DNA of 26,397 bases. Source: a virus. Under the pieces are notes generated by a model, which did no database searches, had not been told where the DNA came from, and saw nothing but the letters and a program-made list of their open reading frames with translations. The stretch lies in the IMG/VR virus record IMGVR_UViG_3300030202_003956, positions 10,082-36,478 of that record; one strand, 5' to 3'. Shown here one piece after another: positions 8,118 to 15,134 of this stretch. How positions within the stretch are numbered: the stretch's first letter is position 1; every line of letters begins with the position of its first letter. Position numbers and translations under genes: made by a program.

Positions 8118-8861
8118 TTGAGTAAAAAAACAGTTTCAACGCGTCGGGAAGAAATTACCTTTGCAAATGAAGATAATGACTTTGATAACAACCATTGGCT
8201 CTATGGAGCAGAAACTAAGCTTAAAAATCCATTCTATTTTAATGCGAAACATCAGTTGTTTTATGATTGTTTAAAAGAAGCAACTACAAAGATGGCTTTT
8301 GTTGATGGTAGAGCAGGTACTATGAAAACATATATAGCTGTCTACGCAGCGTTAGAAATGATATATGATGGTTCTTTTGACAAGCTCATATACATTAGAT
8401 CAGTTGCAGAGTCAGCTCAAAAAAGCTTAGGATCTTTACCTGGAGAGGTAGATGATAAATTTCTACCATATGCTATGCCATTACTAGAAAAGGTTCAAGA
8501 AATAACTAACAATAGCACTAGTAATATGCTCAGACAACGTGGTATTATTGAAGCTATACCGGTAAATTTTGTAAGAGGTTTAACGTTTAATAAATCAGTT
8601 GTTATTGTAGATGAAGCTCAAAATCTTACAAAAAGCGAGCTTACAACTATTCTTACCAGATTTGGAAGACATAGTAAATACATTATAGCTGGTGACTGCC
8701 AACAAGCTGATATCGGTAATAAATCAGGATTTAAAACTATCTTTGATAAATTTAATAAAGATGAAAGTGTGGAAAAAGGTATATATTCATTTAAGTTTCA
8801 TAATTCTGAAATTATGAGAAGTAAAATTCTTAAATTTATATGTTCTACCCTAGGTACTTAA
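8118..8861 (+). CDS. phoH: PhoH-like P-loop ATPase
   Basis: A 247-residue PhoH-family protein, common in marine T4-like phages. It has Walker A G-R-A-G-T-M-K-T at about residues 63-71, Walker B V-V-I-V-D-E-A-Q-N at about 159-167, and the family motif A-G-D-C-Q-Q-A-D at about 193-200. The family is linked to RNA metabolism and phosphate stress in bacteria; the phage role is not settled. The usual Gly before Lys in Walker A is Met here. Translation is taken from TTG at 8118 because the conserved S-R-R-E-E-I-T-F-A-N-E-D-N-D-F segment follows directly and no ATG lies upstream in frame. Its stop overlaps the stop of the convergent DUF2452 gene by 4 nt. Confidence 0.9.
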   Translation: MSKKTVSTRREEITFANEDNDFDNNHWLYGAETKLKNPFYFNAKHQLFYDCLKEATTKMAFVDGRAGTMKTYIAVYAALEMIYDGSFDKLIYIRSVAESAQKSLGSLPGEVDDKFLPYAMPLLEKVQEITNNSTSNMLRQRGIIEAIPVNFVRGLTFNKSVVIVDEAQNLTKSELTTILTRFGRHSKYIIAGDCQQADIGNKSGFKTIFDKFNKDESVEKGIYSFKFHNSEIMRSKILKFICSTLGT

Positions 8862-9298
8862 TCTAGTTGAATAAACTGCTCAAGATCAAACCCTTCAGCA
8901 ACTTCAATTACATTCCATCGACCATCAGAATCTAGTCGGAATGAACCTATATACTTATGGCTCCATTCCGCTGGTGATATTAATGATAATCTCATACTAT
9001 CAGATATTTCATATAGATAGTAAGTTTCACCTAAGATAGGTTCAAAATTATAGTGTGCTTCGTAAACTAACTTATTCCAATTAAATTCATCAACAATACT
9101 CTCATACTGCTCACGTAATTCTTTAAGCTGTTGCCTTAAAGCTTTTTGTACTTTAGAAGCACCTCGAGACTTAAATGATGTGAGATCGTTAGGTACAATA
9201 CATGGACTAAGTGTTGATCTTGGATAGGGTAAGTAGTTAGACTTTTTACTATCGCCCTCCACTGTATAATTAATTATTAGCCCATGACGTACCAGCAA
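8858..9298 (-). CDS. DUF2452-family protein
   Basis: The 146-residue protein contains Y-P-R-S-T-L-S-P-C-I-V-P-N-D, then a helical K-A-L-R-Q-Q-L-K-E-L-R-E-Q-Y-E segment, then F-E-P-I-L-G-E-T-Y-Y-L-Y and a closing L-S-L-I-S-P-A-E-W with I-G-S-F-R-L. I recognise this order as DUF2452, a small family of unknown function found in phages, bacteria and eukaryotes. The listed ATG overlaps the queD end by 29 nt. A GTG at 9262, 7 nt after the queD stop, is an alternative start and would keep all conserved blocks. The tail overlaps the convergent phoH stop at TTAA. No function can be assigned. Confidence 0.75.
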   Translation of the reverse strand: MLVRHGLIINYTVEGDSKKSNYLPYPRSTLSPCIVPNDLTSFKSRGASKVQKALRQQLKELREQYESIVDEFNWNKLVYEAHYNFEPILGETYYLYEISDSMRLSLISPAEWSHKYIGSFRLDSDGRWNVIEVAEGFDLEQFIQLD

Positions 9299-9908
9299 AC
9301 CAGTTAGATTTACCTTGTGTAACCTTATTACCTACCTGCGCCGGTATTTTATTATCCTTAGGAGCAATATCTGCATCTACCTTAGCCTTAATAGGTGCTG
9401 GTGTCTTTTCTTTTAAAGCATCTCTTATAGCATCACCTGTAGTTTCATCAACAACCCGAGCATACGTAGCTGAATTATCTTCATGTTCGTATACTTCAAC
9501 CTTATCTACCCAACACCTTCCTTCACTTCTACTATTAACAAAATCATTTGCGTCATTATAAACAACCTCTGCTACTTTTTCAATACCAACACCATCTTCA
9601 AATACCCTTAATTGAATTAGACCCAATTTATCTAAGTTTTTAAATGTTTCTAATTCCGGATCATCTGCAGCGACAGTAGTTGTATGATCAAACTTATCAT
9701 TTAGATGTGTCTTGAGATCTTTTAGAGCACCAAAATCTACTACCCAGTTTTTATCATCTAGACTATTACTACCGAACCATAATTTAGCTTTAAGCTGATA
9801 GCCATGTAGATATTTACAATGCGAATGATCAGCTTTCCATTGTCTAAAAGCCGTACTACCTAATTCTAACATCTTAGTACTCTGCCACTTACTAGTAAAA
9901 TTTTCCAT
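9270..9908 (-). CDS. queD: 6-carboxy-tetrahydropterin synthase (QueD-like)
   Basis: QueD makes 6-carboxy-tetrahydropterin from dihydroneopterin triphosphate, the step before QueE. The 212-residue protein shows F-R-Q-W-K-A-D-H-S-H-C-K-Y-L-H-G-Y at 21-37. His28, His30 and His35 are zinc-ligand candidates and Cys31 is in the position of the catalytic cysteine. W-V-V-D-F-G follows at 55-60 and F-D-H-T at 73-76, with the catalytic Asp-His pair. The usual HGH is HGY, as I recall for a FRQW-type QueD-like group. The C-terminal 50 residues (A/P/K-rich, ending W-F-A-G-T-S-W-A-N-N) extend beyond the family domain. A sigma70-like promoter sits directly upstream. Confidence 0.82.
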   Translation of the reverse strand: MENFTSKWQSTKMLELGSTAFRQWKADHSHCKYLHGYQLKAKLWFGSNSLDDKNWVVDFGALKDLKTHLNDKFDHTTTVAADDPELETFKNLDKLGLIQLRVFEDGVGIEKVAEVVYNDANDFVNSRSEGRCWVDKVEVYEHEDNSATYARVVDETTGDAIRDALKEKTPAPIKAKVDADIAPKDNKIPAQVGNKVTQGKSNWFAGTSWANN

Positions 9909-9914
9909 ATATAT

Positions 9915-9942
9915 ATTATAATAGTGACATTATTAAAATCAA
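9915..9942 (-). promoter_or_regulatory. Sigma70-like promoter of queD
   Basis: On the minus strand TTGATT (9937-9942) and TATAAT (9915-9920) are 16 nt apart. The expected start of transcription is at or beside the ATG at 9908, so the message appears leaderless. Confidence 0.5.
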
Positions 9943-9993
9943 CTAGCTTTTAGAGAAATTTATGCCTCTTTTCTTTCACCCCTACAGTCCATT

Positions 9994-10026
9994 TATCGAT
10001 AATATAATTAATTGCAACTATCGATA
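9994..10026. repeat. Paired TATCGATA palindromes between queD and the repeat-protein gene
   Basis: TATCGATA occurs at 9994-10001 and 10019-10026, 25 nt apart start to start. Each copy is self-complementary, and together they could form an 8-bp stem with a 17-nt loop downstream of the Pro/Lys-rich gene. There is no following T-run, so it is not a clear terminator. The rest of the 159-nt gap (9909-10067) shows nothing else beyond the queD promoter. Confidence 0.3.
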
Positions 10027-10067
10027 TATAAAGAAATAAATAAATTATTAAATAGACGTTAAGATTG

Positions 10068-11003
10068 CTAACTCTTCTTGCTGAAATCGATCTTGTCGAA
10101 ATTATCTCTAAAGTTATCATCAGCTGATGGTTTTTTCTTTTTAGGTTTTAATTTTTTTGCGCGTGAGTTTTTAATTATATCTTTTTGAGATTGTTGATCA
10201 GCTTGAATTATAGTGGTGGCGCCGGTATTTTGTGTCATATCAGGCCCTTGCATAGTAATCGACGTGCCGGGATCAGAGCCTGAGTTTGGAGATTTCGGCC
10301 GTTTCGGTCGACGACCTCCACCCTTTCCTGATTTTGGGTTTGGTAGTGGCCTTGAGACTCCCCCTGGTTTTGGCTTTGGTTTTGGCTTTGGCTTTGGTTT
10401 TGGCTTTGCTCCTGGCGTTGGCTTTGCTCCTGGTTTTGGGTTTGGCAGTGATATTGAGCCTCCTGGCTTTGCTCCTGGTTTTGGGTTTGGTAGTGGCCTT
10501 GAGACTCCTCCTGGTTTTGGGTTTGGTAGTGGCTTTGAGACTCCTCCTGGTTTTGGAGCTTGGCCACCTTTTGAGCCTGAGCCCTTGCCAGGTTCTGGAT
10601 CCGGAGTAGCATTACCAGGGTTTATTATACCTGCCTGTTCTCCCGGTGTAAGAGTTATTTCCTCGAAGTTATCACCGTCTAGTCTATAAAATTTAGTTTC
10701 ACCATCAGCAACTTCAGCTGCCCATGTATTGGACTTTTTATCATGGTGTGTAATATTAAATGTATCTATATTCGGGTCAGCTTTTAACTTACTATCTAAT
10801 TTTGCAAATAATTCTTCTTCAGGTGTTAAAGCTCGAACAACGTCTGAAACTACACCAGAAGTAACCGGGGCTGCATCCCTTGCAACAGCTTTTGCCGCTC
10901 CTAAAGCAGCTTTACCGGCGGTAGATGCAGCAGTTTTTGCCGCTCCTATTAGTGCTGATCCAAAGCCTTCACGTAGTAGTTCCTTCTGTGACATTTTTTT
11001 CAT
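10068..11003 (-). CDS. Pro/Lys/Gly-repeat protein with Ala-rich N-terminus, probably virion-associated
   Basis: A 311-residue protein of unknown function. It starts M-K-K-M-S-Q-K-E-L-L-R-E-G-F-G, followed by an Ala/Gly-rich helix-like stretch (16-50) and a compact domain (about 60-125) ending near Y-R-L-D-G-D-N-F-E-E-I. Residues about 130-235 are low-complexity repeats built on P-G-G-V-S-R-P-L-P-N-P-K and K-P-K-P. The C-terminus is basic, with a K-K-L-K-P-K-K-K-K-P cluster. L-R-E followed by Gly fits the loose consensus of T4 gp21 prohead-protease sites. A late-type promoter upstream also suggests a late structural or internal protein. Long open frames on the opposite strand here are compositional shadows. 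Confidence 0.65.
   Translation of the reverse strand: MKKMSQKELLREGFGSALIGAAKTAASTAGKAALGAAKAVARDAAPVTSGVVSDVVRALTPEEELFAKLDSKLKADPNIDTFNITHHDKKSNTWAAEVADGETKFYRLDGDNFEEITLTPGEQAGIINPGNATPDPEPGKGSGSKGGQAPKPGGVSKPLPNPKPGGVSRPLPNPKPGAKPGGSISLPNPKPGAKPTPGAKPKPKPKPKPKPKPGGVSRPLPNPKSGKGGGRRPKRPKSPNSGSDPGTSITMQGPDMTQNTGATTIIQADQQSQKDIIKNSRAKKLKPKKKKPSADDNFRDNFDKIDFSKKS
10332..10550. repeat. 36-bp tandem repeat region encoding PGGVSRPLPNPK units
   Basis: Near-identical 36-bp units lie at 10332-10367, 10479-10514 and 10515-10550, with a degenerate copy from 10434. Between them is a run of short GGYTTT-type units that encodes (KP)n on the minus strand. The repeat is in frame with the coding sequence and could vary in copy number. 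Confidence 0.85.
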
Positions 11004-11013
11004 ATTATGTAAA

Positions 11014-11021
11014 TATTTATT
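11014..11021 (-). promoter_or_regulatory. Late-promoter variant before the repeat-protein gene
   Basis: AATAAATA followed by TTTAC matches the T4 late consensus except for the first base. It ends 10 nt before the ATG at 11003, farther than at most other late genes here. Confidence 0.5.
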
Positions 11022-11022
11022 C

Positions 11023-11050
11023 TTGATATACGAATTCTATAGTATATAAT
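11023..11050 (+). promoter_or_regulatory. Sigma70-like promoter of folE2
   Basis: TTGATA (11023-11028) and TATAAT (11045-11050) are separated by 16 nt. The predicted start lies about 6 nt before the folE2 ATG at 11063. It faces away from the late promoter of the repeat-protein gene, so the two genes may be expressed at different times. Confidence 0.55.
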
Positions 11051-11062
11051 ATATATAACGAT

Positions 11063-12106
11063 ATGGTTAAGAATGATAATGGTTACGAATGGCTAGGTGA
11101 GGATGATGAACTTACCGGTGAGAAGGATATTGTTGCAAGAGAAATAATGGGAGAAGAATATAGTAAGAGCTACTTTCCTCCTACAAGAATCTATGATGAT
11201 AATATCAAAGCTGATAAGAAATATATATCTTCGTTACCTGATCTACAAAATGGTCCTTCTAGCTTAATTCAAGGAGCTGCTGTACCTATTCAACAGGTAG
11301 GTATTCATAACTTTAAATTACCCTTAACATATAAAAAGAGAAATGGTAAAACTATAGAACTTGAAACTAGTGTAACTGGTAGTGTAAGTTTAGAGGCACA
11401 TAAAAAAGGTATTAATATGTCACGTATTATGAGAAGTTTTTATGATCATAAAGACGAGACGTTTAGTATGGATAAGATTAAAGATGTTTTAGAGACATAT
11501 AGAAATAATCTTAAATGCTTTGATTCACGTATAATGCTTAAGATATCATATCCTATCAAGCAAAATAGTTTACGTAGTGGTCTAGAAGGATATCAATACT
11601 ATGATGTTGTCTTCGAAGGTGATTTGACTAAAGATGGTGAGTTTAAGAAGTATATTCATTTTGATTTTGTTTATTCATCAGCATGTCCTTGTAGTTTTGA
11701 ATTGAGTGAGCATGCAGAAAAATATCGTAATCGTGCTACTGTACCTCATAGTCAAAGAAGCGTTGCTCGTGTAAGTGTTAAATTTGATGATATGCTTTGG
11801 ATTGAAGATATTCAAGAGTTATGCTTAGCTGCTCTACAGACTGAAACGCAAGTTATGGTTAAGAGAGAAGATGAGCAAGCGTTTGCAGAGAAGAATGGTG
11901 CTTACTTGAAGTTTGTTGAAGATGCAGTTAGATTACTTTATCAGAAGCTTACTAGTGAACCGCGTATTAAAGACTTTAAAATTGTAGCATCTCATAATGA
12001 AAGTCTGCATAGTCATAACGCTGTATCAGTTATTGTTAAAGGTATAGAAGGTGGCTTTACTGCTGGTGTTACAAGAGATGTTTTTGAATCTACTGGTTTG
12101 AGATAG
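11063..12106 (+). CDS. folE2: GTP cyclohydrolase IB (FolE2)
   Basis: FolE2 converts GTP to dihydroneopterin triphosphate, the shared first step of folate and 7-deazaguanine synthesis. The 347-residue protein has the family blocks in order: [13 protein letters not shown] (53-65), [17 protein letters not shown] (about 113-119), the metal-site segment A-C-P-C-S-F-E-L (about 207-214), P-H-S-Q-R-S, and [10 protein letters not shown] near the C-terminus. The N-terminal 50 residues are acidic and variable. As type IB it can use metals other than zinc. It supplies QueD and QueE encoded within 4 kb. A sigma70-like promoter suggests early or middle expression. Confidence 0.92.
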   Translation: MVKNDNGYEWLGEDDELTGEKDIVAREIMGEEYSKSYFPPTRIYDDNIKADKKYISSLPDLQNGPSSLIQGAAVPIQQVGIHNFKLPLTYKKRNGKTIELETSVTGSVSLEAHKKGINMSRIMRSFYDHKDETFSMDKIKDVLETYRNNLKCFDSRIMLKISYPIKQNSLRSGLEGYQYYDVVFEGDLTKDGEFKKYIHFDFVYSSACPCSFELSEHAEKYRNRATVPHSQRSVARVSVKFDDMLWIEDIQELCLAALQTETQVMVKREDEQAFAEKNGAYLKFVEDAVRLLYQKLTSEPRIKDFKIVASHNESLHSHNAVSVIVKGIEGGFTAGVTRDVFESTGLR

Positions 12107-12139
12107 TATACAGCATAAGGAACTATCATATAATTAGGT

Positions 12140-12673
12140 ATGAATATTTTCGTAACCGATGATGATCCAATTGTCGCTGCTAGAAATCTATGTGATCAGC
12201 ATGTTAGAAGTAAAATGCAGATTGAAGGTGCTATTATGCTAGCGCATGCATTTGATCAGGAAGTTCTTAATCATCCAGATACACCGAGAACATCTACCGG
12301 TAAACCTAGAAAGAGTGGTAAGGGATATGCTAAACATCAATGCTCAAAATGGGCAAGAGAATCGAAGGATAACTTTGAATGGTTAGTAGATCATACTTTA
12401 GAAATGTTTACAGAAAGGATGCATCGATGGCCGGAGTCAAAAGAGCATTATACAAAAACGTTCATTCAATGGTGTAAGGATAATATTGATAAAACATCAA
12501 TAGATAAGATACCTCAAACACCTTATGTGGTAGCTATTAGCGAGGTAAGCGAATGTAGAAAGGTCGTAAAAGATTTTAATAAACTACCAGTTATTGAGCA
12601 GTATAAGCATTATATCAAAATTGATAAAACCTTCGCAACATGGACGAAGCGTGATAAGCCATATTGGTATTAG
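12140..12673 (+). CDS. Conserved phage protein, possibly endonuclease V-like
   Basis: The 177-residue protein opens with N-I-F-V-T-D-D-D-P-I-V-A-A-R-N-L-C-D-Q-H-V. A central H-Q-C-S-K-W-A-R-E-S and W-L-V-D-H-T-L-E-M segment follows, and it ends K-T-F-A-T-W-T-K-R-D-K-P-Y-W-Y. I recognise this as a phage family with distant resemblance to pyrimidine-dimer DNA glycosylase (T4 DenV: an N-terminal L-A-D-Q-H segment and an aromatic-rich C-terminus). If so it would repair UV damage, but the catalytic N-terminus is not clearly conserved and the call is tentative. It follows folE2 by 33 nt on the same strand, and its stop overlaps that of the convergent nucleotidyltransferase gene by 4 nt. Confidence 0.55.
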   Translation: MNIFVTDDDPIVAARNLCDQHVRSKMQIEGAIMLAHAFDQEVLNHPDTPRTSTGKPRKSGKGYAKHQCSKWARESKDNFEWLVDHTLEMFTERMHRWPESKEHYTKTFIQWCKDNIDKTSIDKIPQTPYVVAISEVSECRKVVKDFNKLPVIEQYKHYIKIDKTFATWTKRDKPYWY

Positions 12674-13398
12674 TCTGTATATTGGTTATCATATAGTAAA
12701 TTAGCAACATCAATAAGTTTCTCTATATAACCAGAGTTTCTTAGCTCTTTAAATGCTAAATTACCAATACCAAACTCACCAGAAGCTGCAAGGGAGTCTT
12801 TTCGCATAGAAGATACTTTAGATCTTAATGCTGCAGCTATGCCAGTAAGTTCTGCTAACTCTGCAGGTGAATTAATTGATCGTGCTGCTGTTTCGAGTTC
12901 ATCAATATGCCCTTTAACACTACCAGCTTTACGCTGAACGTCGTTCTCATCGATTGTCGGTGGGTCATACGTTGGCACTGTAATCCACTCATCTTTAAGA
13001 AGAGAAAATAGACCAGATGCTACATGCGGATCCTCCATATCTTGGAAGTATAATTCAACATCATGACCACCTATGCTAATATTATGACGCAAATTCCAAA
13101 TGAATCTTTTACCGTCTAATGCAGCTCGTACTAAATCTTCATCTGAGTTTATATCTGCAAAGTCTAATAATATATGTACATCTAAATCGGAATATTTAGT
13201 ATAGTTGTAGTTAGCCATTGAGCCAGTTAATTGTACATCTTGCACTTCACCTGCAACACCAGCCTTATCAGCGACATCTGCTGCAATCTTTAAAAGTTTG
13301 TCACGTACTTCAGGATCAAACTTATCATCGTCCCAAAAACGTTCTGGTAAAGTATCATTATACCAGTTACTCTCATAGAATAATTTAAAATTAATCAT
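12670..13398 (-). CDS. Polymerase-beta-type nucleotidyltransferase with capsid-targeting-like N-terminus
   Basis: In this 242-residue protein residues 1-10, M-I-N-F-K-L-F-Y-E-S, resemble the N-terminal peptide shared by neighbouring genes. The catalytic pattern of the polymerase-beta nucleotidyltransferase superfamily is visible: G59-S60, then Y-S-D71-L-D73-V-H, with the third acidic residue in H-D113-V-E115-L-Y-F. The C-terminal third is helical. Such enzymes add nucleotides to nucleic acids, proteins or small molecules; the target is not predictable here. The start overlaps the preceding gene by 8 nt, so it is probably coupled in the operon that starts at the late promoter at 14269-14276. 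Packaging into the capsid is inference. Confidence 0.75.
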   Translation of the reverse strand: MINFKLFYESNWYNDTLPERFWDDDKFDPEVRDKLLKIAADVADKAGVAGEVQDVQLTGSMANYNYTKYSDLDVHILLDFADINSDEDLVRAALDGKRFIWNLRHNISIGGHDVELYFQDMEDPHVASGLFSLLKDEWITVPTYDPPTIDENDVQRKAGSVKGHIDELETAARSINSPAELAELTGIAAALRSKVSSMRKDSLAASGEFGIGNLAFKELRNSGYIEKLIDVANLLYDNQYTD

Positions 13399-13834
13399 AC
13401 TCTACTTCTAAATTTTTACCAGCAATATCTTCAGCTGTTACATCAATAAGTGCATTAAGTTTCTTCTCGATAAAATCTTTACCCACTAAAATCTTGTAGA
13501 GGTTTGTAGATCTATTACCTATGGAAAAAGGTATTTTGAGATGTTCTTTGTCTCCAATTTTAATATCAAACTCTACTACAGGTCTATGCTCTATATTACC
13601 AGCTCCAACGTTAATAGAAACTTCACCTTTCTTATCCTTTAGTAAAGTTTTACCGTTAACTGTTCTAAAGAATACCTTATTACCTTGTTCTTGTATGTCT
13701 TCTCCATGGAGTACATTATATGCACCGTTACCAGAATCAAGCTTCGCCGGTATCTTACCGACACCGTCTAAATCAAAAAACTCTATTAGTCCGAGCACGG
13801 CTCTTTCTTCGAAAAATTGTCTAAACTTTTGCAT
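13391..13834 (-). CDS. Retropepsin-like (RimK-associated protease family) protein
   Basis: The 147-residue protein starts M-Q-K-F-R-Q-F-F-E-E, again the shared N-terminal pattern. Residues 27-36, K-I-P-A-K-L-D33-S-G-N, match the DTG-like motif of retropepsin-fold proteins, especially the family annotated as ATP-dependent zinc protease/RimK C-terminal (I-P-A-K-x-D-T-G-A). Near the C-terminus I-L-V-G-K-D-F-I is the matching second conserved strand (I-L-x-G-R-D-F). The fold call is fairly firm; protease activity is not proven for this family. It lies 12 nt downstream of the 13847-14263 gene and overlaps the nucleotidyltransferase by 8 nt. Confidence 0.68.
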   Translation of the reverse strand: MQKFRQFFEERAVLGLIEFFDLDGVGKIPAKLDSGNGAYNVLHGEDIQEQGNKVFFRTVNGKTLLKDKKGEVSINVGAGNIEHRPVVEFDIKIGDKEHLKIPFSIGNRSTNLYKILVGKDFIEKKLNALIDVTAEDIAGKNLEVEYD

Positions 13835-13846
13835 AATAAATTACTA

Positions 13847-14263
13847 TTAATAACTTTCTTCGTAATCTTCATGACCTGCATTAAAGTGACTATCGGGAGA
13901 ACCATGATCATCCTTATTTTCATCATAATCTAGCCAATGATATACAGATGATAAGTAATCAGATGCTTTAGTAATCTTTGATGCAGTCCATCCTTTTAAA
14001 CCAGTTGATGATTTAATAATATCCTCTATCTTACTAGCATAATCCTTTGTTTTTCTTAGCTGAGCTAATGCCATATGTATTTCAGAAGAATCATGCTCTT
14101 TATGCGAACATTCATCATCACCGCAACACCCTTGATCTGAATGATGGTCAGTATTATCACCGGTATCGATACCTAAGACAACTTCATCTTGACCTGGCAC
14201 TGGTATAGTCATATAAGCTTCAGAAAGCAAATCTCTATCTTTACTCCAATTGTTATGCTGCAT
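13847..14263 (-). CDS. Conserved acidic phage protein with His/Cys-rich linker
   Basis: A 138-residue protein of unknown function. The N-terminus holds D-L-L-S-E-A-Y, where L-S-E followed by Ala fits the T4 prohead-protease consensus. Residues about 35-60 are rich in Asp, His and Cys (D-H-H, G-C-C-G-D-D-E-C-S-H) and could bind metal. The C-terminal half has L-K-G-W-T-A-S-K-I-T-K-A-S-D-Y-L-S-S-V, a segment I recognise from many phage proteins of unassigned function. It is the first gene of a three-gene late operon, with the promoter ending 5 nt before ATG. Confidence 0.7.
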   Translation of the reverse strand: MQHNNWSKDRDLLSEAYMTIPVPGQDEVVLGIDTGDNTDHHSDQGCCGDDECSHKEHDSSEIHMALAQLRKTKDYASKIEDIIKSSTGLKGWTASKITKASDYLSSVYHWLDYDENKDDHGSPDSHFNAGHEDYEESY

Positions 14264-14268
14264 AACAA

Positions 14269-14276
14269 TATTTATG
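14269..14276 (-). promoter_or_regulatory. T4-type late promoter (CATAAATA)
   Basis: On the minus strand CATAAATA is followed by TTGTT and then ATG at 14263. The 5-nt gap is the same as at the tail-spike gene and predicts a leaderless message. Confidence 0.7.
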
Positions 14277-14292
14277 CTAAACTACACCATTC

Positions 14293-15132
14293 CTACCATT
14301 TTTTACAAGACCAGTATCTTGCTTTTGTTTTCGGTCCTGGATTATCGCAGTTATGTCTAGCTCTAAATGATTTACGAGCTTTAGGATTACTCTTACGTAT
14401 TTTCATCGTCTTTTCACCCCTTCTTTTTGCAGAGGTACCACCATGCCCAAAATTAACTTTCCTTATATTACCAGTTTTTGGATCTTTAACATAAACCTTA
14501 AACTTCTTAACATCCCCTCTTGTAGGTTTATTAAGAGTTACTTTACGACCACGATATTCTGCATCTTCTTCTGGTAGCCCACGACCCGGGTGATCTAATA
14601 TTTCTTTTATATCTTTAGCATGTACATCAGAAATACCTTCTGGCGTAAAATATTTAACAGCTTTATCTATATCTGTATTGATAAGCTCTCTAGTAGCAGT
14701 ACCTGATATACCTTCTGACTGTAGAGGGATTTTAATTACATTTACTAATGGATATTTATCGATATTTCTACTAAAATAATCATACCGCTTCATATCTTCA
14801 TCTTTATCACCAGCACCTACAATTATATTAGATTCTTTATTATTTTCTGCAAACTCATAAACAGATCGAACTGGTGTAACATCTGCGACTGTAATATCGA
14901 TAGGTTTATTTAAATACTTAGAATATATCTCCCATACAGCTTTTGCCTGATCAGCAGTAATACCATCTCGTTCTTTACGGCCGATTACCACTACACCTTT
15001 ATCAGCATCATCTAACAAATACTTAAGAGCTTGGAAATGACCTTTAGTAGGAGGTTTAAATCCTCCAGGTAATAACGCGATTGTATCTGCTGCTGTTTCT
15101 TGTTGTTCGAAATATTCTTTAAATGTTCTCAT
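14293..15132 (-). CDS. HxGH-type nucleotidyltransferase (cytidylyltransferase/NMNAT-like) with C-terminal Cys motif
   Basis: The 279-residue protein begins M-R-T-F-K-E-Y-F-E-Q, the shared N-terminal pattern. It then has L-L-P-G-G-F-K-P-P-T-K-G-H (20-32), the (H/T)xGH nucleotide-binding motif of cytidylyl- and NMN adenylyltransferases, and G-I-S-G-T-A-T-R-E-L, matching the ISGTxxR motif of that superfamily. The substrate could be NMN, a phosphosugar or a phosphoalcohol; nothing visible decides it. A separate basic C-terminal part (about 200-279) ends C-D-N-P-G-P-K-T-K-A-R-Y-W-S-C-K-K-W, a tail I recognise in other T4-like phage proteins. The gene has a strong Shine-Dalgarno site, unlike most genes here. 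Confidence 0.82.
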   Translation of the reverse strand: MRTFKEYFEQQETAADTIALLPGGFKPPTKGHFQALKYLLDDADKGVVVIGRKERDGITADQAKAVWEIYSKYLNKPIDITVADVTPVRSVYEFAENNKESNIIVGAGDKDEDMKRYDYFSRNIDKYPLVNVIKIPLQSEGISGTATRELINTDIDKAVKYFTPEGISDVHAKDIKEILDHPGRGLPEEDAEYRGRKVTLNKPTRGDVKKFKVYVKDPKTGNIRKVNFGHGGTSAKRRGEKTMKIRKSNPKARKSFRARHNCDNPGPKTKARYWSCKKW

Positions 15133-15134
15133 AA

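Noticed and set aside
9994-10026. Rho-independent terminator after the repeat-protein gene
   Set aside because: The possible stem is only 8 AT-rich base pairs, the loop is 17 nt and no T-run follows.
9962-10039. 25-codon plus-strand open frame in the queD upstream gap
   Set aside because: No promoter or ribosome site, and length is within chance expectation.
10332-10550. CRISPR-like spaced repeats
   Set aside because: Repeats are in frame, of 36 bp and partly contiguous with no unique spacers; they encode a peptide repeat.
10213-10689. Long plus-strand open frames (158 and 107 codons) rich in Gly-Phe or Leu-Ala opposite the Pro/Lys-repeat gene
   Set aside because: They are produced by the repetitive GGYTTT composition of the real minus-strand gene; no promoter or natural protein character was seen.
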